Below, piece by piece: positions 7,916 through 16,332 of a DNA stretch of 64,000 nucleotides (position 1 is the first letter of the stretch; each line of letters starts with the position of its first letter). The translations under genes were made by a program, and so were the position numbers. The notes under the pieces are model-generated. The model made no database searches. It saw nothing but the letters and a program-made list of their open reading frames with translations, and was not told the origin of the DNA. Source of the stretch: CANIGN01 sp041391385. Its GTDB lineage: Bacteria; Bdellovibrionota; UBA2428. The stretch is from assembly GCA_041391385.1 (NCBI GenBank), contig JAWKOD010000003.1, positions 248,001 through 312,000 of the forward strand, read 5' to 3'.

Positions 7916-8722
7916 ATGAAAATAGCGCCCCCTATTGTAATATTCGTACGACCTATTGCACATGGCAACGTGGGAGCACTCGCACGGGTGATGTCTAACT
8001 TCGGAGTTAAATCTCTCCGCCTAGTGCGTGAACCCACAGGTGAAGCTGCCTTTGACAAGGAACATCAGCCACTCGACTGGGGCCTTGCGTGCCGTGGTGA
8101 AAGTGTGTTGAAAGAGATGCAAATTTTTTCCACACTTGAAGAAGCACTTCACGATGTTCACTGGGCAGTTGCTACAACTGCACGTATGAGAGAAAAAGAT
8201 TCTGGCTACACACGCCCCATTCAAGATTACTCCGAAGTGTTAAACAAAATTAAAACCGAAAAAACGGGGCAAAAGTGGGCTCTTGTATTTGGCCCCGAAG
8301 ACGATGGATTAAGCGATGCTGATACTTCGCTTTGTCACTGCCTCAGTACTATTGATACACAGCCCGAAAGTCCCTCCATGAATATTGCCATGGCAGCTGG
8401 ATGCCTTTTGTATCACTGGTCTATAAGTAATAAGGAATTAAACGAAAAAGCCTCAAAACCTCTTAGCAACTCAGAGGTCGCAGCTGCAGAACTTGCCACA
8501 GCTGGTGACATCGAAAAACTCTCTCTTTATATTTCAGAAACACTCAAAACATCTGAGTTCTTTAAGTATCCTGACGAAGTCGCAGCCCTTGCACGCATTC
8601 GAAGAATCTTCCAAAATGAAGCTCCACCCACTCGTGGTGACATTCTCTTTATTTTTGAAATTTTTTACCAACTCCGCTCTAAAATTCAGGGACAATACGA
8701 AGATAGAAACTTTCTCAAGTAA
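7916..8722 (+). CDS. TrmJ-like SpoU-family tRNA 2'-O-methyltransferase
   Basis: A SPOUT methyltransferase of 268 residues. The N-terminal strand-loop RPIAHGNVGALARVMSNFG matches the TrmJ/LasT motif 1. The knotted C-terminal half shows ALVFGPEDDGLSD (motif 2) and ESPSMNIAMAAG (motif 3) that bind S-adenosylmethionine. TrmJ methylates the ribose of residue 32 in tRNA anticodon loops. The tail beyond residue 165 is a helical extension as seen in TrmJ rather than TrmH. The gene is convergent with htrA across about 70 bases containing a perfect hairpin. Confidence 0.85.
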   Translation: MKIAPPIVIFVRPIAHGNVGALARVMSNFGVKSLRLVREPTGEAAFDKEHQPLDWGLACRGESVLKEMQIFSTLEEALHDVHWAVATTARMREKDSGYTRPIQDYSEVLNKIKTEKTGQKWALVFGPEDDGLSDADTSLCHCLSTIDTQPESPSMNIAMAAGCLLYHWSISNKELNEKASKPLSNSEVAAAELATAGDIEKLSLYISETLKTSEFFKYPDEVAALARIRRIFQNEAPPTRGDILFIFEIFYQLRSKIQGQYEDRNFLK

Positions 8723-8787
8723 TTGAGAAAAAGATCAAAGAACTTTTTAAAAAAAGTAGCGAGTGATGGGCTAAAACACCTATGGCC

Positions 8788-8818
8788 ACTTTGTTTACAC
8801 TTTAAGTGTAAACAAAGT
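8788..8818. terminator. Perfect 14-bp inverted repeat between convergent genes
   Basis: Arms 8788-8801 and 8805-8818 are exact reverse complements with a 3-base loop. The right arm covers the last codons of htrA and the left arm lies past its stop. Neither strand shows a T-run directly after the stem, so an intrinsic terminator is not certain. The position between the convergent trmJ-like and htrA genes suggests transcript-end protection or bidirectional termination. Confidence 0.45.
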
Positions 8819-10330
8819 TACCGTTGGGCCTCTGAGTACCTTTATTAAGTAGCTGCCCTTTTTACTGAGCATTTTTTGAGCATCATTCACATTCACAATC
8901 TTGTTACGTTGAATCTCAAGAATGATATCACCACGTGATAAACCTGCTCTATCAGCAGGACTACCCATAATAACTTCACTCACAACAACGCCTCTGATAT
9001 CGGATGCTATTCCCCAGCGACTTCTTATCTCAGGACTCAACTCAGCAACTTCAATTCCAGCGCGAGACAATGGAGTTAAGGACCCCGGACGAGAGGGGCT
9101 CGAACGTCTTCTCTGAAAAGATTCTCCCGTTGCTGCCATTAATCCTTTTTCTAAATCTCCAAGAGTCAACTGAGCCACACGAGTTTTGCCCTCTCTAAGG
9201 TACTCGACTTTGACCGTAGTCCCTGGATCAAGTTCTCTAACTGCTTTTTGGAAATCAGTATTTGTGCTTACTTTTCTTTCTCCCACTTTTGTTACAACAT
9301 CATATGACTGCAAGCCAGCCTTTGAAGCGGCTTCGCCTTGAACGACATCTTCGATTAAGGCACCTTCAGCGCTTTTTAATCCGAGCGATTTAGCCGTTTC
9401 TAAATCAAAATTAGGATACAAACTTACACCTGCATAACCGTGCACAGCTTTACCTTTAGAGAGAAGATCCCGAATGGCTCTCTTAGCTGTATTAATAGGG
9501 ATTGCAAATCCAAGACCTTGTCCTCGAGGGTCAATCGCTGTGTTCACACCAATTACTTCGCCTGTCATGCTAATCAATGGTCCACCTGAATTCCCTTGGT
9601 TAATACTCGCATCTGTTTGAATAAAGTCTGCCGAAATTTCAGGCAGAATATCGCGCCCTAAAGCGCTTACAATTCCCTTTGTTACTGTATGCGATAGCCC
9701 GTGGGGGTTACCGATGGCCATAACCCATTCTCCTACCTTTAACTTATCGCTGTCCCCAAATGGAATTACAGCTAATGGTTTTTTAGGTTTTACCTTAAGG
9801 CGAAGAATTGCCGTATCCACAATGGGATCAACTCCCACAACTTCTACATCAACGCCCTCATTTTTTTCTGAGTCCCCCAAGAATTTAACTTTTACTGAAT
9901 CAGCTAATTTATCTCCGCCCATTCTTACAACGTGTGAGTTTGTAACAATAAGACCATCAGGATGTATTACAAAACCGCTACCTAAGCTTTGCGCTTTACG
10001 CGTTTGAGGTCTTTGAGGACGACGGCCTCCAAATCCATTAGGAGGCATGCCAAAAAAGAATTCAAAAATATCATCCGATTGCATCATGGAAGGAACACTC
10101 ACATCACTTGTGGTAAGCACCGTCACCACTGCCGGTGAAAATTTATTGGCAAGTGCCACAATAGATTCATTCAAAAGATCTGCTTTTAGCTGCATTGATT
10201 TTTTTTCACTTGCAGATTGCTCCGTCCAATAACTCGTAGATTGCGACCATATAAGTTCCGAAGCAAAAAAAGCCCCCACCAACAGTGTAGAAAGTAAAAA
10301 AACAGAAGCTTTTCGAGTCAGAAATTTCAT
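8795..10330 (-). CDS. HtrA/DegP-family periplasmic serine protease with two PDZ domains
   Basis: A 511-residue Do-like protease. The start at 10330 (MKFLTRKASVFLL) gives a normal signal peptide or anchor; an upstream extension is open but would overlap the DUF1844 gene. The trypsin-like domain carries the triad His133 (VTNSHVV), Asp172 (DPIVDTAILRL) and Ser248 (QGNSGGPL). Two PDZ domains follow, at about 305-390 (GYAGVSL, AASKAGLQ, YDVVTKV) and 430-510 (SPADRAGLSRGDIILEI). Such proteins degrade or refold misfolded envelope proteins. It lies four bases downstream of the DUF1844 gene, forming a two-gene operon. Confidence 0.92.
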   Translation of the reverse strand: MKFLTRKASVFLLSTLLVGAFFASELIWSQSTSYWTEQSASEKKSMQLKADLLNESIVALANKFSPAVVTVLTTSDVSVPSMMQSDDIFEFFFGMPPNGFGGRRPQRPQTRKAQSLGSGFVIHPDGLIVTNSHVVRMGGDKLADSVKVKFLGDSEKNEGVDVEVVGVDPIVDTAILRLKVKPKKPLAVIPFGDSDKLKVGEWVMAIGNPHGLSHTVTKGIVSALGRDILPEISADFIQTDASINQGNSGGPLISMTGEVIGVNTAIDPRGQGLGFAIPINTAKRAIRDLLSKGKAVHGYAGVSLYPNFDLETAKSLGLKSAEGALIEDVVQGEAASKAGLQSYDVVTKVGERKVSTNTDFQKAVRELDPGTTVKVEYLREGKTRVAQLTLGDLEKGLMAATGESFQRRRSSPSRPGSLTPLSRAGIEVAELSPEIRSRWGIASDIRGVVVSEVIMGSPADRAGLSRGDIILEIQRNKIVNVNDAQKMLSKKGSYLIKVLRGPTVTLFTLKV

Positions 10331-10334
10331 TACA

Positions 10335-10691
10335 TTATCCCTTTCCGCTTGCCTGAACGTATTGCAGGCGTATGTCGCGTAAAATACGCTCCAAGAGTCC
10401 TCTCTCTTCATCATCTAAATTGCCGCGCGTTTTCTCTTGTAAAATTTGAAGCAAGTCGATGTGCTGTTTAGCCGACTTAAGGTCAAGTCTCTTCTTATTC
10501 GAGTGAGGATCTTCAACCAGCCCTAACTCTATAAATGTTGCCGAAGCTAAGCTTAAAATGAAAGTCGAAAAATTAACACCTTCGGTGCCTTGTTCTTGAG
10601 CTTGTGTCATAGCTTCCAATCTAAGCATGCTAGCGCCTAAGGACAAGGGGGCATTCAAAGAAGCTCTTGGCCTATATTGTTGCGACATCAT
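10335..10691 (-). CDS. DUF1844 protein
   Basis: The 118-residue protein contains the DUF1844 core: FSTFILSLASATFIELG, a PHSNKKRLDLKSAKQHIDLL helix and LQEKTRGNLDDEERGLLERIL. DUF1844 proteins are small, cytoplasmic and of unknown function, common in delta-proteobacteria and acidobacteria. Two ATG codons stand in tandem at 10691 and 10688. The gene is immediately upstream of htrA, so it is probably the first gene of that transcript, and it is divergent from moxR. Confidence 0.85.
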   Translation of the reverse strand: MMSQQYRPRASLNAPLSLGASMLRLEAMTQAQEQGTEGVNFSTFILSLASATFIELGLVEDPHSNKKRLDLKSAKQHIDLLQILQEKTRGNLDDEERGLLERILRDIRLQYVQASGKG

Positions 10692-10878
10692 AGATATTTT
10701 TAACTTCTCAAGATTGCTTTAATTGGGCGTGAATAAAGTCTAAAAAATAATTGAGCTAATCCCTTAAAAATCCATTCCATTGAATTTTGGCAGGCTCACA
10801 GCCTTTCGAGTCGCGTCAATTCCTCATAAACCCTTAGAAATTTGGCATTTTTCCTCAAAGCTGAGTAGAATTTTGACT

Positions 10879-11868
10879 ATGTCAGACCTCAATCAACTTG
10901 CAGAGTTAATCAAACACGAAGGTGGCTTCATAAAGCAGCTCGAATCAGAAATGGGACGAGTTATCATTGGACAAAAAAAGATGGTGGAAAGAATCCTCAT
11001 GGGACTTCTCAGCGGCGGACATATTCTACTTGAAGGGCTTCCGGGTCTTGCCAAAACACTCGCTGTTAAAACCCTCGCCGATCTTATTGATCTCAACTTT
11101 AGACGTTTACAGTTTACCCCAGACCTTCTCCCCTCCGACTTAACAGGAACGATGATTTACAATCCAAAGTCGGGTGAGTTTTTTCCTAAAAAAGGTCCGA
11201 TATTCGCAAACATTGTTTTAGCAGACGAAATAAACCGCGCTCCTGCTAAAGTACAATCCGCCCTACTCGAATGTATGGCCGAAAAACAGGTCACTATCGG
11301 AGAACAAACATACAAACTCGAAGAACCCTTTGTTGTGCTTGCAACCCAAAACCCCATTGAGCAAGAAGGTACCTATCGACTCCCCGAAGCTCAAATGGAT
11401 CGCTTCATGTTTAAGGTCTTAATTCCCTACCCTTCAAAAACAGAAGAAATGAAAATCCTTGAAACACAATCTGGATTAAAGGACGCTCCACTCAAGCCCG
11501 TTGCAACCTCTAATCAAATACTTAAAGCGCGTGGTCTTTGCCAAGAAATTTATCTTGATGCCAAAGTGAAGGACTACATTATTGAAATCGTCTTTGCGAC
11601 TCGCGATCCCAAGGGCAGAAAAGAACTTAGAGAAATCGAAGAATTCATTCAAATAGGCGCATCCCCAAGAGCTACGCTCGCACTTGCTAGAGCCTCTCGG
11701 GCAAAAGCTTTTATTGAAGGTCGTGCATTTGTTACGCCTGATGACGTCAAAGCAATCGCACCTGACATTCTTCGACACCGCATCATTCTTTCTTTCGAAG
11801 CTGAAGCTCAGGAAGTTAACTCGCAACAAGTCATCAACAAAATACTCAGTGCACTTCCAACGCCGTAG
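10879..11868 (+). CDS. MoxR-family AAA+ ATPase
   Basis: A MoxR AAA+ ATPase of 329 residues: Walker A GLPGLAKT at 53-60, Walker B VLADEINRAPAKVQSALLECM region, sensor 1 ATQNPIEQEGTYRLPEAQ-type motif, arginine-finger segment and sensor 2 GASPRATLALARASRA. I start it at the ATG at 10879, since the upstream extension has no family similarity. MoxR ATPases act as chaperones for von Willebrand factor A proteins. It is the first gene of the operon that continues with DUF58, an accessory protein and BatA, BatB/C and BatD, the classical layout of aerotolerance operons. Confidence 0.93.
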   Translation: MSDLNQLAELIKHEGGFIKQLESEMGRVIIGQKKMVERILMGLLSGGHILLEGLPGLAKTLAVKTLADLIDLNFRRLQFTPDLLPSDLTGTMIYNPKSGEFFPKKGPIFANIVLADEINRAPAKVQSALLECMAEKQVTIGEQTYKLEEPFVVLATQNPIEQEGTYRLPEAQMDRFMFKVLIPYPSKTEEMKILETQSGLKDAPLKPVATSNQILKARGLCQEIYLDAKVKDYIIEIVFATRDPKGRKELREIEEFIQIGASPRATLALARASRAKAFIEGRAFVTPDDVKAIAPDILRHRIILSFEAEAQEVNSQQVINKILSALPTP

Positions 11869-11885
11869 GAGCCTACACAAAAGAC

Positions 11886-12743
11886 ATGACACTTGAAGAA
11901 TTCCTTAAAGAGATTCGAAGCATTGAAATTCGAAGCCATCATATTATTAAAAAAAATCTAATTGGCGAATTTCAATCCCGTTTCAAAGGATCAGGACTTC
12001 AATTTAAAGAGTTTCGTCCCTACGTTTATGGAGATGACATTCGACACATCTCATGGACAACCTCTGCGCGCATGAACGACCCCGTTCTTAAGACGTTCGA
12101 AGAGGAACGAGATAAAAATTATTTCTTAGTTGTTGATGTGAGCGCTTCTGCCAGGAAGGGCCCGCTCGGAGGTAGTGTCGCCTTCCGAATTGCAGAAATT
12201 GCTGCCACCCTTGCTCTCAGCGCCGAAGATTTGGGCGAAAAGATGGGTCTTCTTACCTTTACTCAAAAAGTAGAAAAGTGCCTGAAACCCGAAAGAGGAA
12301 GAAATCATGTGCTTCGCCTTTTAAGAGAGATTCTTAGAAGCGATGGTCTCGGGCGTGGTACTGATCCCACGCGAGCTCTCAAAGAACTCAGGGGAACGCT
12401 TAAAAAACAAAGTGTTATTTTCTATATCTCTGACTTTGAAAAGCTCCCAGACCAAAGCATCATTAAAGAATATTCCATTAAGCACGAATTTATGGCTTTT
12501 GGTGTTTTTCATAGCAGGCTACAAAGCTTCCCAAGCTTCCCCTTTGTTGAGATGGAAGCAGCTGAAAGCTTAAAACCCTACACCGTAGCTACTGACACCG
12601 CAGCCTTTCACTTTAAAGTTAAAGAAGAACAAAACAGAATTATTCAAACCTCACGCTTTTTTAAATCAATGGGCGTGCCTTTTTTACATGTAAATGAGTC
12701 TCAAGATTTTCTTAGACCATTAGAAAACTTTTTAAAGAGTTGA
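11886..12743 (+). CDS. DUF58 (VWA-like) protein
   Basis: The 285-residue protein begins with the DUF58 hallmark, IRSHHIIKKNLIGEFQSRFKGSG-type helix followed by FKEFRPYVYGDDIRHISWTTSARM. A VWA-like domain follows with a MIDAS-like FLVVDVSAS. DUF58 proteins are standard partners of MoxR. It starts 18 bases after moxR and its stop nearly overlaps the next start, so translation is probably coupled. It lacks a signal peptide and is expected to be cytoplasmic. Confidence 0.9.
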   Translation: MTLEEFLKEIRSIEIRSHHIIKKNLIGEFQSRFKGSGLQFKEFRPYVYGDDIRHISWTTSARMNDPVLKTFEEERDKNYFLVVDVSASARKGPLGGSVAFRIAEIAATLALSAEDLGEKMGLLTFTQKVEKCLKPERGRNHVLRLLREILRSDGLGRGTDPTRALKELRGTLKKQSVIFYISDFEKLPDQSIIKEYSIKHEFMAFGVFHSRLQSFPSFPFVEMEAAESLKPYTVATDTAAFHFKVKEEQNRIIQTSRFFKSMGVPFLHVNESQDFLRPLENFLKS

Positions 12744-12745
12744 TA

Positions 12746-13513
12746 ATGGATACTATTGTTGCTGGTGAAAGTTATTCTGGATCTTGCCCCGAAGGTATGA
12801 AGGCAGAGATATACGTTGGAGATAAACTTCCGAGTCCAGAAAATCCTTCAGTTCAAGTATTAGAAGTTAATGGTTCAAACTTCGTGCTTGGTCCTATGAA
12901 AGCAGGAGAGGTCATTGTTAACATTCCCTGCGACAGCAGCTTCCAAAAGATCTCATTTTTAGTAAATGAAATGCCGCCAGAAGCTGCCATGAACCGCTAT
13001 GCGCCCTTAGGCTCAGAAAAGGTTGAATACCCATCCAGTATTTACATTTTAATTGCTGTAATCGTATTAAGCCCCGTCCTCGCTTTCTTGGCTTATTACT
13101 TCAAAAAGAAAAAAGTTACGCTTAAACAAGCTCCCTTTAAAAAAATCAAAAAAACCCCTCGGGAACTTCTCGAAGAAGAACTTAAGTTTTTTGAAACAAA
13201 CGTTCAGCTCCCAGAAAGCCACCATTTTCACACTCTCTACAAAAGAATTCGTAAATTTATCGAAAAAGAACTCAATTTAAAAACTCGCTCACACACGACT
13301 CAAGAATTCTTGGGCACATTTAGAGCTCTTGCATTACAACAAAGCGCAAATCAAACTATTATCTCTCAATTAGAATATCTCTTGCGAACAGCTGACGATG
13401 TTCGATTTGCTGGAAAAACTTTTACAGCCGATCTATGGAAAGATTATTTACAAAAGACACACTCTATTATTTTGGCTTTTCCACCTAAAGTTGAGGAGGT
13501 CAAAAAGAAATGA
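12746..13513 (+). CDS. Bat-operon membrane accessory protein
   Basis: About 255 residues: an N-terminal region without a signal peptide that is probably extracytoplasmic (SCPEGMKAEIYVGDKLP), one transmembrane helix at about residues 100-120 (SIYILIAVIVLSPVLAFLA) and a basic cytosolic helical domain of about 130 residues. The position between DUF58 and batA, and this layout, match the small DUF4381-like proteins of Bat operons, but sequence similarity to that family is not obvious to me. The ATG at 12746 is preferred over an upstream TTG that overlaps the DUF58 stop. Its own stop overlaps the batA start by four bases. Confidence 0.65.
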   Translation: MDTIVAGESYSGSCPEGMKAEIYVGDKLPSPENPSVQVLEVNGSNFVLGPMKAGEVIVNIPCDSSFQKISFLVNEMPPEAAMNRYAPLGSEKVEYPSSIYILIAVIVLSPVLAFLAYYFKKKKVTLKQAPFKKIKKTPRELLEEELKFFETNVQLPESHHFHTLYKRIRKFIEKELNLKTRSHTTQEFLGTFRALALQQSANQTIISQLEYLLRTADDVRFAGKTFTADLWKDYLQKTHSIILAFPPKVEEVKKK

Positions 13514-14505
13514 CCTGGGCAAATCCTGGAGCCTTTTGGCTCTTCATCCCTCTTCTAGCTGCTCTCTTTTTTTACTGGCGAAAGTCAATTCAACATCGCA
13601 GTCGCCTTATATTCCCATTCGACTGGTCACAAAATAACAGCAAAAAACAGGTTCTAACCCCCTTTAGACTCCAGGGACTTTTACAATTTGCTGGCATGAG
13701 CTTTCTTATTATTGCACTAGCGCGACCCCAAAGACGCCTTGAAAAAGAGAAGAGAATTGTAGAAGCAGTCGACCTCATGCTTGTTTTTGACTTATCAAAA
13801 TCCATGGAGGCCTTAGACTTCTCTCCAAACCGTAGACGTGTTGCTATCGATACCCTTACTCAGTTTATAAGCAAGCGTATGGACGACCGTATTGGACTTG
13901 TTCTTTTTAGCGGTGAAGCTTACCTCAGCACTCCTCTAACCATTGACCATAAGCTCGTTCTTACAAACTTAAAAAACAGCTCGAACTCTGGACTTGAAGA
14001 TGGAACTGCTATCGGACAATCACTCGCAGTAGCCGTTAGCCACCTTAAGAACTCCGCCGCGAAATCGCGAGTGATTCTGCTTGTAACCGACGGAGATAAC
14101 AACATGGGATCCGTGGATCCCGTATCTGCCGCGCAAATAGCCGCAGGTTATGGGCTTAAAATTTATACAATTGGTATTGGTAAAAAAGGTCGTGTCCCCT
14201 ACCCCATCCTCGTGGATGATGGATTTGGTCGAAAAAGACAAATGCTAAATTACCTGACGGATGCGGCAAACGATGAACTTTTAAAAAGAATCTCAGATCT
14301 TACAGGAGGTAGATTCTTTTCAGCCACTGATCAAAATGTTTTGCCAAAAATATTTCAAGAAATCGACCGTCTAGAAAAAAGCAAAGTTGAGGTCTTAAAA
14401 CAAGTTAAAATAACTGAACTTGCAGACTCTTGGATGTGGCTTGGACTCTTTATCCTCTGCATTCAATTGTTTGCTCTTCAAACTCTTTGGAGGAAATATC
14501 CATGA
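13510..14505 (+). CDS. batA: BatA-like von Willebrand factor A membrane protein
   Basis: A 331-residue protein with two N-terminal transmembrane helices (WLFIPLLAALFFYW and the LLQFAGMSFLIIALA region), a VWA domain with a MIDAS motif DLMLVFDLSKSM and downstream TDGDNN, and a C-terminal membrane helix. This is the standard BatA topology, with the VWA domain on the periplasmic side. Bat proteins contribute to aerotolerance and envelope stress resistance in Bacteroides and Leptospira. It overlaps its neighbours by ATGA-type junctions on both sides. Confidence 0.9.
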   Translation: MTWANPGAFWLFIPLLAALFFYWRKSIQHRSRLIFPFDWSQNNSKKQVLTPFRLQGLLQFAGMSFLIIALARPQRRLEKEKRIVEAVDLMLVFDLSKSMEALDFSPNRRRVAIDTLTQFISKRMDDRIGLVLFSGEAYLSTPLTIDHKLVLTNLKNSSNSGLEDGTAIGQSLAVAVSHLKNSAAKSRVILLVTDGDNNMGSVDPVSAAQIAAGYGLKIYTIGIGKKGRVPYPILVDDGFGRKRQMLNYLTDAANDELLKRISDLTGGRFFSATDQNVLPKIFQEIDRLEKSKVEVLKQVKITELADSWMWLGLFILCIQLFALQTLWRKYP

Positions 14506-16332
14506 GTGCAGAGTTTTACTACCCTGAACGAGCTCTAGCTTTTTTCGTTATTCTTCTACTAGCTTTTTTTGTTTTGCGATCGCATAAACTTAGAAAAGTA
14601 TTTGCCAATGGACTTAAGACAAGCAAGTCGCTCGATCGCTCTCATTCTTTTCATGCACCCAAAAACAGACTCATTAAAGAAGGTCTATTCTTAATAGCTC
14701 TTATTTTTATTGCCCTAGCCCTTATGAGGCCCAGGTGGGGAGATAAAGAACGAAGACGCAAAATACAAAGTGTAGATCTGTGTATTGCACTTGACCTCTC
14801 GCAAAGCATGCTCGCAGAAGACATGAGCCCCAACCGCCTTAAATTTGCCAAAAGAGAAATGACCCTCCTCTTAGAAAAACTTGGCGCCTATAGAGTTTCA
14901 CTTGTAGGTTTTGCAGGCGGAGCTTTCATTGCATCTCCCTTAACAAACGATCTTGATGCTATTGCAGACCTTATGAGTCCACTTGATACAGACTTCGTGA
15001 GCCTCCCCTCAACCTCCTTTGAAGGTGCCCTTATTACATGTGCTGAATCCTTAGGCTATTCCAACATTTCTCAACGCAGTGACGATGACGACAAAGAGTC
15101 TGCTGGAATTATCCTTCTTGTGAGTGATGGCGACGACTCGTTTGAGCTTGATTCTGACGTTGTCAAAGGCCTTAAGCGTAAAAAGATTACAGTAAACAGT
15201 TATTTAGTTGGCAAAGAAACCGCTATGCAAATGCCCCTCAGGGATAACCAAGGTAACATCACAGGCTTTGTGCGGGATCCTTCAAGCGGAGCCGTAGCCA
15301 CTACTACGCTTCAAAGTAAAAAAGCCATTGAACTCAGCAAAGAAACAAAAGGAAAAGTCTATATTGCAAGCCAGGTTGCAGATTTTAGCGAACTCTTTAA
15401 AGACGACATCAAAAAATTTGAGTCCAAAGCACGTGACGAAGGTGTTGAAATTGAAAAAGAAGAACAATTTCAGATACCACTTCTTATAGCAATTCTCCTT
15501 CTCCTTTTAGAAAGCTTCCTAACTGAAACAGGCGGCATATGGCCCCTATTTAAGAAAAAATACCTCAATTTTATCTGGCTTCTCTTCTTCCTCACCCCTC
15601 CCGCTCACTCCGTGGGACTTGTAGAAAGTCTAAAAAATAACTTTGGTGTTTTTCTATTTGAAAACGGCAAATACGCTTCTTCCATAAAATGGTTTCAAGA
15701 CAATATAGAATCATCACCCGACAGTAGATTTTTTCTCTACAATTGGTCTTCGGCAAAATTGAGTAAAATTGAGAAAGACCTTATTCAACTACAAGCCGAA
15801 GGAAAACTAAGCCCAGAAGCCATTGCATCAAGCCCCTCTGCTCTAGAAGCTGAGGAGATATCGCATATGATTGAAAATGTCATAAAAAAAGAAAAGGACC
15901 CTTTTTGGAAAAAGAAATGGAACTTCCAACTTGGAAACGCCTATGAATTGAGTGGGAAAAACAGTCCCGCTGTAAGCTCTTATTACGACGCACTTAAAGC
16001 ACCTGCATCCGCTGAACTCGATACCGCATCCAAACATAATCTAGCGCGCCTACTTAAAAACACTAAGCAAGGTGGTGGAAATGGCCAAGGAAACTCAAGC
16101 GGCGGAGGAGGTAAGGTGAAGGCGGGGAGATCCCAACGAAGAACAGAGCAAAGGACAGTCTAAAAAACCTCAAGACTACAAGGGAAAAAACTTCAATCCT
16201 GAACAAGTAAAGCAAATTCTTCAAAACGTTGGGAGTGAAGAACGCAATGTAATGAAGAAAAAATCAAAAGAAGAATCTCAAAAACGATCCAAGGAAATGG
16301 GAGAAGGGACGTCAAACGATAGACCATGGTAA
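14502..16332 (+). CDS. batB: BatB-BatC fusion (VWA plus TPR-like region), frameshifted near the end
   Basis: Starts at the ATG at 14502, with a GGAGG site upstream and a 4-base overlap with batA. Two transmembrane helices precede a VWA domain (LCIALDLSQSM, VSDGDD), then another membrane helix and a BatC-like part with TPR-like segments (FENGKYASSIKWFQDN; FQLGNAYELSGKNSPA). The continuous frame ends at 16163 in a glycine-rich tract. Shifting frame there recovers about 55 more residues ending at 16332 (YKGKNFNPEQVKQIL to TSNDRPW), which is a typical BatC C-terminus. The break fits two one-base losses at G runs 16115-16116 and 16124-16127, or one extra base. The restored product is about 610 residues. 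Confidence 0.85.
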
